Below are positions 52,557 through 61,308 of a stretch of 64,000 nt of DNA, piece by piece. A model generated the notes under the pieces. That model was not told where the DNA came from, searched no databases, and saw nothing but the letters and a program-made list of their open reading frames with translations. The DNA is taken from assembly GCF_051659545.1 (NCBI RefSeq), contig NZ_JBOFOR010000289.1, forward strand, positions 1-64,000. The letters run 5' to 3'. The DNA is from JBOFOR01 sp051659545 (GTDB lineage: Bacteria > Bacillota > Clostridia > Peptostreptococcales > Peptostreptococcaceae). Every line of letters begins with the position of its first letter. The first letter of the stretch is position 1. The translations under genes and the position numbers were made by a program.

Positions 52557-54326
52557 ATGGTAAACTTAAAAGCAACACCATATAACCTTGATGAACAGTC
52601 AATACAATGGATAAAAGATACAATAGAAAATATGACAATAGAAGAAAAAATAGGACAACTATTCATAAATATGGGATCTAGTCGTGATGAAGAATACTTA
52701 AAGAGTGTATTAGATAATTATCATATAGGTGGTGTTCGTTACAATCCAGGAAGTGCAGAAGAGGTATACGATCAGAATAAAATATTACAAGAAAATAGTA
52801 AAATACCACTACTAATAGCGGCAAATACAGAATCAGGTGGTAATGGTGCTTGTCAAAATGGTACATATGTAGGAAATGAAGTTAAAATAGCCGCTACAAA
52901 TGATAAGAAATATGCATATGAATTAGGTAGAATTTCTGGAGTTGAAGCATCTGCAATAGGATGTAACTGGAGTTTTGCTCCAATAGTAGATATAAATAGA
53001 AACTGGAGAAACCCAATAATTTCTACACGTACTTGGTCTGAAAATGTAGATCAAACATTAGAATTATCTTTAGAATATATGAGAGGGATTCAAGAAAGTG
53101 GAATAGCTCCAGCTGCCAAACACTTCCCTGGAGATGGCATAGATGAAAGAGATCAACATTTATCATTTGCACCAAACTGGTTATCAAAAGAAGAGTGGGA
53201 TGCTACTTTCGGTAAAGTTTATGGAGGATTATTTGAGGCTGGTCTTCCATCCATAATGGCAGGACATATAGCTCTACCAGAGTATGTACGTTACTTTAAT
53301 CCAGATGCAACTACTCAAGAAGCAATGATGCCTGCAACATTAAGTAAATACATATTAACAGATTTATTAAGAGGAGAAATGGGCTTCAATGGTCTTGTAG
53401 TAACAGATGCGAGCCATATGGTAGCAATGACTTCGGCTATGAAGCGTAGTGAAATGTTACCAACGTCAATAGCTGCAGGAAGTGATTTATTCTTATTCTT
53501 CAATGATCCAGATGAAGATTTCAAGTGGATGATAGAAGGATACAAAAATGGAATAATAACAGAAGAAAGACTTGAAGAAGCATTAACTCGTATATTAGGT
53601 GCAAAAGCTGCTTTAGGATTACATAAAAAATCAAGAACAGAAATACTACCATCAAAAGAAGAAGCAATGGCCCAAATAGGTTTAGAAGAAAATAAGGCTA
53701 TTGCCCTTGAAATTGCTGACAAAGGTATAACTTTAGTAAAAAATACTCAAGATATATTCCCAATAACACCAGAAAAGCATAAGAGAGTTTTACTTGTTGA
53801 GCCAAAAGGCCATGAAGGTGGATTTGGTAAATTAATGGGTATGATGGGTGGAAATCAAAAAAATGCAATGGAACTAATGAAAGAATTATTAGAGGCAGAA
53901 GGATTTGAAGTAGAAATATATGAATCATTAATAGAGAAAGCAATGAAACTTCCTCAAGAAGAGATGATGAAAGCAATGATGAGTATTTACTCAGGAAAGC
54001 GTCCAATATCTACTTTAACTAATAACTATGACTTAATAATAAACTTAGCAAATGTTTCACCAGCTACAGATCAACGTTTACAATGGCCGTTAAGTAAGGG
54101 TACACCAGATATACCATTCTACGTAAATGAAGTGCCAACAATATTTGTTTCATTACAGTGTCCATTCCATTTAGCTGATGTACCTCAAGTGAAGACATAT
54201 ATTAATGCTTACGACAATAAAGAATTTACATTAAAAGCATTGGTTGAAAAAATGGTAGGACGTTCAGATTTCAAAGGAATAAGTCCAGTAGATGCATTCT
54301 GTGGATTAGAAGATACGCATTTTTAA
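52557..54326 (+). CDS. GH3 family glycoside hydrolase/phosphorylase 2, 589 aa
   Basis: Start ATG 52557 follows AAGGGGGATATTTAA, 23 bases after the symporter stop, so it is in the same operon. The whole length aligns by eye with GH3 protein 1: KHFPGDGIDERDQH, the nucleophile Asp in LVVTDASHM, and the C-terminal PSTVDVFC-like SPVDAFCGLED. It has no signal peptide. A methionine-rich insert (GGFGKLMGMMGGNQKN) distinguishes it. Two paralogues may act on different linkages or form a heteromer. A terminator follows at 54366. Confidence 0.85.
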   Translation: MVNLKATPYNLDEQSIQWIKDTIENMTIEEKIGQLFINMGSSRDEEYLKSVLDNYHIGGVRYNPGSAEEVYDQNKILQENSKIPLLIAANTESGGNGACQNGTYVGNEVKIAATNDKKYAYELGRISGVEASAIGCNWSFAPIVDINRNWRNPIISTRTWSENVDQTLELSLEYMRGIQESGIAPAAKHFPGDGIDERDQHLSFAPNWLSKEEWDATFGKVYGGLFEAGLPSIMAGHIALPEYVRYFNPDATTQEAMMPATLSKYILTDLLRGEMGFNGLVVTDASHMVAMTSAMKRSEMLPTSIAAGSDLFLFFNDPDEDFKWMIEGYKNGIITEERLEEALTRILGAKAALGLHKKSRTEILPSKEEAMAQIGLEENKAIALEIADKGITLVKNTQDIFPITPEKHKRVLLVEPKGHEGGFGKLMGMMGGNQKNAMELMKELLEAEGFEVEIYESLIEKAMKLPQEEMMKAMMSIYSGKRPISTLTNNYDLIINLANVSPATDQRLQWPLSKGTPDIPFYVNEVPTIFVSLQCPFHLADVPQVKTYINAYDNKEFTLKALVEKMVGRSDFKGISPVDAFCGLEDTHF

Positions 54327-54365
54327 TATAGCCCTTGTTAAGTTAATATAGATTAAATTTAAGAT

Positions 54366-54403
54366 AAAACGGTAGATTGTAAATAATTTACCGTTTTATT
54401 TTT
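54366..54403 (+). terminator. Terminator of the symporter-GH3 operon
   Basis: AAAACGGTA and TACCGTTTT flank the loop, followed by ATTTTTTAC. Confidence 0.85.
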
Positions 54404-54578
54404 TACGCTAAACAATTTCTAAATATTGATAAGGGAGCTATAGGAATTGAAAAATACTTAATTAAGTAAGTTAATTATATGGTATACAATAATATTAAAA
54501 AATGTCGTATTAATATAAGTAACGAACTTTATGAGTATATACTTAATTTATTTTAAGGTATATATGGGAGGTAAAACT

Positions 54579-55844
54579 ATGAACAATATTAATAATAATT
54601 CATACAGTAAAAACCTCTATGAAAAACTTCAAATAAAGCCAAATAGCGAAATTGAACAGATACAAAATAAATTAATAGAGGAAGGGACTATACCAGAATT
54701 ACCAAATGAAGAATTAATTAAATTAGACAAAGCTCAAAATGAAGTAGTTGAAAGCTTTCTAAATAGAATTCAACAAGAAATTCAAAAGGCACAAGTGATA
54801 GCCATAAAAATGGTTGAAGGAAATAGTATAACTAAAGAAGAGTTAGAATTTATAAGTAAAAAATACCCAGATATAAAGCAGGTAGCAGAACAACTAATAA
54901 AAAAATGTGATAGCTTAAAATTGGAACTAAGAAACTGTGTTACAGATGAGGAAAGACAACAAATATTATCTAATTTAATTAAGGAAATAAAAGAAATAGT
55001 AAAAAAAGGAGTAAATCCTGAATTTCAATCTAAAATAAAAAAAATAGTATTAGAAGAGGTTATAGATTTCTCTAAAAAAGTGCAAGAAGAAAATAAAAAA
55101 GCAGAAATAATATGCCTTAAAATAGTTAAAGGAGAGAAGTGCACAGCAAAAGAACAAGTTTTTATAAGTGAAAAATGTCCAAAACTAAAGCAGGTAGCAG
55201 AAAAATTTACTCAAGAAATAAAATATATCAAAGAAGATTTGAAAAATTGTAAGACGGAAGTAGAAAGACAAAAACTAGTTTTTAATGCAATAAATAAAAT
55301 AGAAGAGAACTTTAAAAAAGAAAATAATTTTCCGCTTCAAGTACGAATAAAAACAGTAGCTAAAGAAGAAATTATTAAGCTGTCGAAACAAATAGAACTA
55401 GAATTAAAAAAAGTAGAAATAATAGGAGTAAAAATAATAAAGGGAGAAAAGCTTACAACAAAAGAACAGACCTTTATAAATGAAGAGTATCCTAATTTAA
55501 GAAAAATCACAGAACAATGGACAAAAGAATATAAATACATAAAAAAAGAATTGAACAATTGTAAAACAGAAGAACAAAAGCAACAAATAACATATAGTAA
55601 AATTAATGAGCTAGAAGATATTATCAAGGAAGGTACTATATCAGAAGTTCATGTGAAATTAAAAAGAATAGCATTAGAAGAGGTAAAAAAAGATTACAAA
55701 AATGAAAATAATGAAAATGAAATAAAGTTTAACTTAAATCCGTATATATATTTAAACTCAAAATTATTATTGGATAAAGGTACTGCAGTAATTGTAATAA
55801 TATCAGTAATAAGTATTCTATATATTTTGGGAAAAATTATAGCC
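54579..55844 (+). CDS. Tail-anchored protein with three 104-residue helical repeats, 422 aa
   Basis: ATG 54579 follows TGGGAGGTAAAACT; upstream in-frame start lacks a site. I do not recognise a family. Residues 73-176, 177-280 and 281-384 are three repeats of the same 104-residue unit. Each has IKMVEGxxxTxKE near the start, the FIxxxxP motif, and a Cys at 120, 224 and 328 (LRNC, LKNC, LNNC). The sequence is highly charged and predicted helical. Residues 401-421 are a single membrane helix at the C-terminus, so the repeats face the cytosol. LYEKLQIKPNSEIEQIQNK near the start is vaguely J-domain-like without HPD. Stop at 55845-55847. Confidence 0.75.
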
Positions 55845-55858
55845 TAAAGCTATATATT

Positions 55859-55923
55859 TAGCATAATTATTGTAGAAGTCTACAAGATATTTTGAATATT
55901 TACAAAAATATCCAATTATGCTA
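55859..55923 (+). ncRNA. Three-way-junction RNA structure upstream of the c-di-GMP riboswitch
   Basis: TAGCATAATT (55859-55868) pairs perfectly with AATTATGCTA (55914-55923). Inside lie two further hairpins: TTGTAG/CTACAA (55870-55885) and GATATTTT/AAAATATC (55886-55912). The three helices account for almost all bases. It may be the 3' end of the preceding gene, or a structured element of its own. Confidence 0.5.
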
Positions 55924-55954
55924 GAATAAAGTTAATATTAGACTATAAAATTAA

Positions 55955-56019
55955 ATTGGCAAAACATAAGTAATTAGAAGGCACAAAGCTATAGAAATCT
56001 TTTTAGTTAGCCAGTTGCA
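55955..56019 (+). ncRNA. c-di-GMP-I (GEMM) riboswitch aptamer
   Basis: Conserved core segments are present in order: GGCAAAAC, GGCACAAAGCTA (55980-55991) and AGCCAGTTGCA (56009-56018). The GCACAAAGCTA block and the closing GCCAGTTGC are the recognition signature of the class I c-di-GMP aptamer. A terminator follows within 20 bases. By analogy with C. difficile flgB, high c-di-GMP would lower expression of the downstream motility genes. Confidence 0.85.
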
Positions 56020-56035
56020 AAAATATGTATTTTAG

Positions 56036-56076
56036 AGCAGGGTGTTAACGGTTAAAGTTGATACTTTGCTTTTTTA
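56036..56076 (+). terminator. Expression-platform terminator of the c-di-GMP riboswitch
   Basis: AGCAGGGTGTTAAC (56036-56049) pairs with GTTGATACTTTGCT (56057-56070), with several G-U pairs and a 7-base loop. It ends in T7. It lies 30 bases before the cheV start. Confidence 0.85.
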
Positions 56077-56105
56077 AATTATAAAATTAAAATTTGGGGG
56101 ATATT

Positions 56106-57026
56106 ATGGAATTTGTAGAGATCAAAAGTCAAACAAAAATACTTCTAGAGTCAGGAACTAATGAACTTGAAATTATGGAATTTTCAATTGCAGGGGAATT
56201 GTTTGGTATAAATGTAGCTAAAGTACGTGAAATCATGATGGCTCAAGATGTAAAGAAGATGCCAAATTCATATGATTCAATTGAGGGGGTATTTAAATCA
56301 AGAGATGAAATTATTACTGTAATGGATTTAGCGAAATATTTAAATATTCCTAGGCAAGAAAATTCAAATTATGACCTTTTTATTGTTACAAACTTTAATA
56401 AGTTAAACTTTGCATTTCGTGTAGAAAAGGTTATTGGAATAGACAGAATTTCATGGACAGAAATAAAAAAGCCGGATAGAGCCATTTATGGTGGAGAAGA
56501 AGGTGTAGCAACAGGGCTTGCTAAATATAATGATAAACTTATAACTATACTAGATTTTGAAAAAATCATTGCAGAGATAAGTCCAGAATCAAGTATTCAA
56601 CATGAATCTATAAATAAATTAGGTAAACGTGTGGAAAATAGTAAACCTATATTAATAGTCGAAGATTCAATGTTACTTTCTAAACTAATAGTTGATTGTC
56701 TACACAAGGCAGGTTATAAAAATACCATCAAAACTGATAACGGTGAAGAAGCATGGAATTATCTTCAAGAAGTTAAAAAATCTGGAGAACAAATTAAAGA
56801 TCATGTTGCATGTATAGTATCAGATATTGAAATGCCTTTAATGGATGGTCACCATTTAACTAAGTTGGTAAAAGAAGATGATAAACTTAAAGAAATTCCT
56901 TTAATCTTATTTTCTTCACTAATAACTGAACAAATTTATATGAAGGGAAAGGAATTAGGAGCGGATGAACAGATAACTAAGCCTGAAATAGCTAACCTTG
57001 TTAGTATTATTGATAGATTGACATAA
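56106..57026 (+). CDS. cheV: CheV: CheW-receiver coupling protein, 306 aa
   Basis: ATG 56106 follows GGGGGATATT. CheW-like domain (EIMEFSIAGELFGINVAKVREIM) occupies about residues 15-160. A receiver domain (PILIVEDSMLLSKLIVDCL, then phospho-acceptor Asp in CIVSDIEMPLMDG and Lys in EQITKPEIA) follows. CheV couples receptors to CheA and adapts through its own phosphorylation. It is the first gene behind the c-di-GMP riboswitch, so motility signalling is tied to c-di-GMP. Confidence 0.92.
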   Translation: MEFVEIKSQTKILLESGTNELEIMEFSIAGELFGINVAKVREIMMAQDVKKMPNSYDSIEGVFKSRDEIITVMDLAKYLNIPRQENSNYDLFIVTNFNKLNFAFRVEKVIGIDRISWTEIKKPDRAIYGGEEGVATGLAKYNDKLITILDFEKIIAEISPESSIQHESINKLGKRVENSKPILIVEDSMLLSKLIVDCLHKAGYKNTIKTDNGEEAWNYLQEVKKSGEQIKDHVACIVSDIEMPLMDGHHLTKLVKEDDKLKEIPLILFSSLITEQIYMKGKELGADEQITKPEIANLVSIIDRLT

Positions 57027-57080
57027 GGATATGCTTAATTAATAGAAAATATAACCAATAAATATAAATACAAGTAAAAG

Positions 57081-57124
57081 TAGCTTCTAAAGGAACAAAA
57101 TATTGTTTTTATAGAAGCTATTTT
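57081..57124 (+). terminator. Terminator after cheV
   Basis: TAGCTTCTA (57081-57089) pairs with TAGAAGCTA (57112-57120), followed by TTTT. The loop is long. Read-through or a separate promoter must supply the MCP gene. Confidence 0.7.
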
Positions 57125-57172
57125 AGCATAATTTAAATAGTATATAAATCTATTTTTAATACAATAAATACA

Positions 57173-57200
57173 TAAAGTATTTTACATTTTACCCGTATAA
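57173..57200 (+). promoter_or_regulatory. Possible sigma-D-like promoter for the MCP-che operon
   Basis: TAAA (57173-57176), 15 bases, CCCGTATAA (57192-57200). This loosely matches the flagellar sigma factor pattern TAAA-N15-GCCGATAA. A sigma-A match is poorer because no -35 sits at the right distance. Confidence 0.4.
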
Positions 57201-57273
57201 TAATATAAAACTATGTGTCGAAAAAGATACATAAAATTACATCACATGAATCCAAAACACGGGGAGGCATAAT

Positions 57274-59025
57274 ATGAGAGCAACTACAAAATGGAAGGAC
57301 TTAAAAGTTGGTAAAAAGATAAGCGTAGTGTTTTTTATTTTAGTAGCAGTGGTAATAATTTCAAAAGGGAATATATTATTAAACTTAAGTAAAACAGAAA
57401 AAATGGCAGAAGGGTTATATGAGGGACCATATCAATTGACAAATCAATCTATGGGAATTCGTAGAGATATAGTATCAATTGACCAAAATATTTGTTATGC
57501 AATTCTTGAAGGTAATATTTCAAACTATGAATCAACAATTGAAGATAATTTTAAAAGTATAGAGAACAGGATAGCGATAATACGCAAAAGTTCTGAAGAA
57601 GGAAATAATTTAATTGATGAGATTGAAGATTCAGTCGTTGAATTAAGAAATCAGTATAATAGGTTCCATGAATTGATGATTAAAGGAGATTACGAAAATG
57701 TGAAAAATGAAACTTTGAATTTAGAAGGTAGTTATTTTAAAGTATATGATAAAAGTTCAAAGGATTCAGTTACACTTTATGAAAATGCAGAAAAGCTTAG
57801 CCTTGAATATGATAAGAAGATAAACAATACAGTAAAATCAACATGGATAACATCTTCAATAGTTAGTATTACAACTATTATATTGGGAATCATTGCATTT
57901 GTTTATCTTGTGAAAAGTATAAAGAAGCCTATTGAAGAAATTGAGGTAGCTGCAAATCAAATGGCACTTGCTGATTTTGATATAACTATAGATTATGAGG
58001 CAAAAGATGAATTAGGTATTTTGGCAGAGAGTATGCGTCAAGTTACTAACAAAACTAATGAAGTTGTAAATGATACAGTACGTATTTTAGATGAAATTGC
58101 ATTAGGTAATTTTGATGTTTCACCTGGAACCGAATATATAGGAATATTTAAAAATATTGAAGAAGCAATTGTTAAAATAACTAATGATTTAAGTGAAACT
58201 ATGGTGCAAATTAATGTAGCTTCAGAAGAAGTCGGTGGAGCATCAGAACAAGTAGCTAGTGGATCTCAAATGTTATCACATGGAGCAACAGAACAAGCTA
58301 ATGCAATTGAAGAATTATCTGCAACTATTATTGAAATATCTAGCAAAGTTAAAAATACGGCAGATAATGCTAAAAAAGCTAACTCCTTAACCTTAAGTGC
58401 AGGTCATAAGGTTGAAGACAGTAATGAACAAATGAAACAGATGGTAAAAGCAATAGGAGAAATTTCAACTACATCGCAAGAAATCAGTAGGATAATAAAG
58501 ACTATAGATGATATAGCATTCCAAACTAATATATTAGCGTTAAATGCTGCTGTAGAAGCGGCTAGGGCTGGTAGTGCAGGTAAAGGATTTGCGGTTGTAG
58601 CAGATGAAGTCAGAAATCTTGCTGCTAAGTCAGCAGAAGCAGCTAAAAGTACTTCAACTCTTATTGAAAACTCGATAAAAGCAGTTGATAATGGGACTAA
58701 GATTGTGGATGATACAGCAGAGTCTCTACAAAAAATAATTGATACAATGCATCAAGCTATTGTAATAGTTGAAGATATAGCTAGAGATTCTGAAGAACAA
58801 TCAAGTGCAATTACTCAAGTAACATTAGGAATAGGACAAATCTCAGATGTAGTTCAAACTAATTCTGCTACATCGGAGGAAAGTGCAGCAGCAAGTGAAG
58901 AACTAAGTGGACAAGCACAAATGTTAAAGTCACTAATTGATAAATTTAAACTAAAAAACAAAAATAATAATCATATAAATTTCAATAACAATGAAGTTAA
59001 TTATTTTACTACAAATGAATTTTAA
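57274..59025 (+). CDS. Methyl-accepting chemotaxis protein, 583 aa
   Basis: Start ATG 57274 follows GGGGAGGCATAAT. Membrane helix 1 is at about residues 15-37, a periplasmic-side four-helix-bundle sensor at 38-185, helix 2 at about 190-212, then a HAMP domain. The cytoplasmic signalling tip is AFQTNILALNAAVEAARAG with flanking methylation helices. The ligand is unknown. It precedes cheA and may be the main partner of this Che set. Confidence 0.92.
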   Translation: MRATTKWKDLKVGKKISVVFFILVAVVIISKGNILLNLSKTEKMAEGLYEGPYQLTNQSMGIRRDIVSIDQNICYAILEGNISNYESTIEDNFKSIENRIAIIRKSSEEGNNLIDEIEDSVVELRNQYNRFHELMIKGDYENVKNETLNLEGSYFKVYDKSSKDSVTLYENAEKLSLEYDKKINNTVKSTWITSSIVSITTIILGIIAFVYLVKSIKKPIEEIEVAANQMALADFDITIDYEAKDELGILAESMRQVTNKTNEVVNDTVRILDEIALGNFDVSPGTEYIGIFKNIEEAIVKITNDLSETMVQINVASEEVGGASEQVASGSQMLSHGATEQANAIEELSATIIEISSKVKNTADNAKKANSLTLSAGHKVEDSNEQMKQMVKAIGEISTTSQEISRIIKTIDDIAFQTNILALNAAVEAARAGSAGKGFAVVADEVRNLAAKSAEAAKSTSTLIENSIKAVDNGTKIVDDTAESLQKIIDTMHQAIVIVEDIARDSEEQSSAITQVTLGIGQISDVVQTNSATSEESAAASEELSGQAQMLKSLIDKFKLKNKNNNHINFNNNEVNYFTTNEF

Positions 59026-59074
59026 GAGGATATAATTTGAAATCTATTATGTTTAATAATAAAGGAGATAAAAT

Positions 59075-61225
59075 ATGGGCGGAATAGATTCTTTAAGTGA
59101 ATTTTATGTACAGGAAAATATGCAGTTACTAGAGCAATTAGAAGAAATCTTGCTTACAGACCAATTGGGGAATGGAAAATTAGAAAAAGGAGCAGTTGAA
59201 GAAATTTTTCGTGTAATGCATACAATTAAAGGATCTTCATCTATGATGGGATATGATAGCTTAACAAAGCTAGCTCATAGTATAGAAGATGTTTTTGATG
59301 GAATACGTAATGGACGAGAACTTTCATATGAAAAATGGGAATCAGTAATAGATGTAGTTCTAGTAAGTATTGATTTTTTGAAAGAAGAAATTTCAAAGGT
59401 ACAAGAAGGACTACTTCCAGACTCAAGTATTGATGAGTTACATGAGAGGGTAGTAGCGTTATTGATTGATGATAACCAACAAAGTGGTGTTGAGAGCAAT
59501 AAAGAAGATGAAGTTACAGAGATGAAATTAGAATCCAATTTAGAATCCAAGGATAATATACAAGTAGAGGGTGAACAATTCTTTCATATTAAAGTATTTT
59601 TTGAAAATGGATGTGGTATGGAAGGAATTAGAGCGTTAGGGGTAGCTACAGTAGTTGAAGGTTTATGCTCTACTATAAAAACTATACCAGAAGATTTAAC
59701 TCTAGATTGTGATGATGTTATAGTAAAAGATGGTTTTATTATGTATATAAAAACAACAGAAGAAAAAAATGTAATTGAAAAATGTATTGAAGAAACTATG
59801 TTTTTAAAGAATATGGAGCTCCGTGAAATTACGGATACAACTGAAATAGAAAATATTTTTGGTATTACTATAAATATTGAGAGTGAAGAAAGTATAATTA
59901 TAGAAGAAGAACCAAAACAAGTTATAGAGGAACACAAAGAAATAGTAGATTATGAAATAGAAACTATTAATAAAGCTTTAAATACAGAAAATATTGAAAA
60001 AACAGATAATAATGAAAAAGAAGTAAAAAAAGATCAAAATACACAAGGTCATATTCCTAATAAAAATAATTATTTAACTGTAAATATTAATAAAGTTGAT
60101 ATGTTAATGAATTTAGTTGGAGAAATTGTTACTACTGAATCTATGGTAGAAAAACAATCACAGCTAGAAAACTTTGATAGAGATAACTTTGAAAAGCAAG
60201 CAAGAAGATTACATCAGTTAACAAATGAGTTACAAGATGTAGTTATGTCAATTCGTATGGTTCCGATATCTTCTACATTTACTAAAATGCAAAGAGTAGT
60301 AAGAGATATGAGCAAAAAAACAGGAAAATTAGTTGATTTAATTTTGATTGGAGAAGAAACTGAAGTAGATAAGAATATTCTAGAAAATATTTCAGATCCT
60401 CTAATGCATATGATAAGAAACAGTATGGATCACGGTATTGAAACACCGGAAGAGCGTAAACAAACTTCAAAATCAGAAAAAGCATCAATTATATTAGAAG
60501 CAAAAAATACTGGTGGAGATGTTGTTATAATCATTAAAGATGACGGAAGAGGACTAAATAAAGAATCTATTGTTAAAAAAGCTATAGAAAAAGGAATTAC
60601 AACTAAGAGTGTTGAAGAAATTAGTGACAAAGAAGCATATAATTTTATATTAGCACCAGGATTTTCAACAACTGAAGCGGTAACTGAATATTCAGGACGA
60701 GGGGTAGGTATGGATGTTGTATATACTAATATTCGTAAGTTAAGAGGAGTTGTTAATATAGATAGTGAAAAAGGAAAAGGTACTATGATTGTACTTCGTA
60801 TTCCTTTAACATTGGCAATTATAGATGGAATGAAAGTAAAAATAGATGAACATATATACATAATACCATCTCTTAATATAAAAGAAGTATTTAGTTATGG
60901 TAATTATGAGATAGTTAAAAATCCAAATGGAGAAGAACAGAGTATTATTAGAGGAAATTGTTATAAAATCCGAAGATTATCAAAAATATTGGGTATAGAT
61001 ACAGAAAAGTCAGAGGAAGAAATTATGATTTTAGTTGAATCTGAGATGGGAAATGTATGCATTATTGTAGATAGTATTATTGGACAGCAACAAGTTGTAA
61101 TAAAACCAATACCTACTTTATTGTCCAAATTTGAGAAAGTACAATCTTATCTATCAGGATGCTCTATTTTAGAAGATGGTTCTATTAGTTTAATATTTGA
61201 TGTAAATGCTATTATAAATGTTTAA
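59075..61225 (+). CDS. cheA: Chemotaxis histidine kinase CheA, 716 aa
   Basis: Start ATG 59075 follows AAAGGAGAT. The P1 HPt domain carries the phospho-His in VMHTIKGSSSMMGYDSL (about residue 50). A P2-like segment and a charged linker (about 130-340) precede the P3 dimerisation helices. P4 has MHMIRNSMDHGIETPEER and GRGVGMDVV; P5 is CheW-like at the C-terminus. It phosphorylates the CheY, CheB and CheV receivers. There is no separate cheY gene in the window. Confidence 0.95.
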   Translation: MGGIDSLSEFYVQENMQLLEQLEEILLTDQLGNGKLEKGAVEEIFRVMHTIKGSSSMMGYDSLTKLAHSIEDVFDGIRNGRELSYEKWESVIDVVLVSIDFLKEEISKVQEGLLPDSSIDELHERVVALLIDDNQQSGVESNKEDEVTEMKLESNLESKDNIQVEGEQFFHIKVFFENGCGMEGIRALGVATVVEGLCSTIKTIPEDLTLDCDDVIVKDGFIMYIKTTEEKNVIEKCIEETMFLKNMELREITDTTEIENIFGITINIESEESIIIEEEPKQVIEEHKEIVDYEIETINKALNTENIEKTDNNEKEVKKDQNTQGHIPNKNNYLTVNINKVDMLMNLVGEIVTTESMVEKQSQLENFDRDNFEKQARRLHQLTNELQDVVMSIRMVPISSTFTKMQRVVRDMSKKTGKLVDLILIGEETEVDKNILENISDPLMHMIRNSMDHGIETPEERKQTSKSEKASIILEAKNTGGDVVIIIKDDGRGLNKESIVKKAIEKGITTKSVEEISDKEAYNFILAPGFSTTEAVTEYSGRGVGMDVVYTNIRKLRGVVNIDSEKGKGTMIVLRIPLTLAIIDGMKVKIDEHIYIIPSLNIKEVFSYGNYEIVKNPNGEEQSIIRGNCYKIRRLSKILGIDTEKSEEEIMILVESEMGNVCIIVDSIIGQQQVVIKPIPTLLSKFEKVQSYLSGCSILEDGSISLIFDVNAIINV

Positions 61226-61308
61226 ACTTATAATATCATGAATAAGAATACGGTAGACTTAATAGCTAAAACATAGACATTATAGACGTTCAAAGGGAGA
61301 AATAACTT

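Noticed and set aside
54579..54680. J-domain at the N-terminus of the repeat protein
   Set aside because: LYEKLQIKPNSEIEQIQNK is only vaguely similar; the HPD motif is absent.
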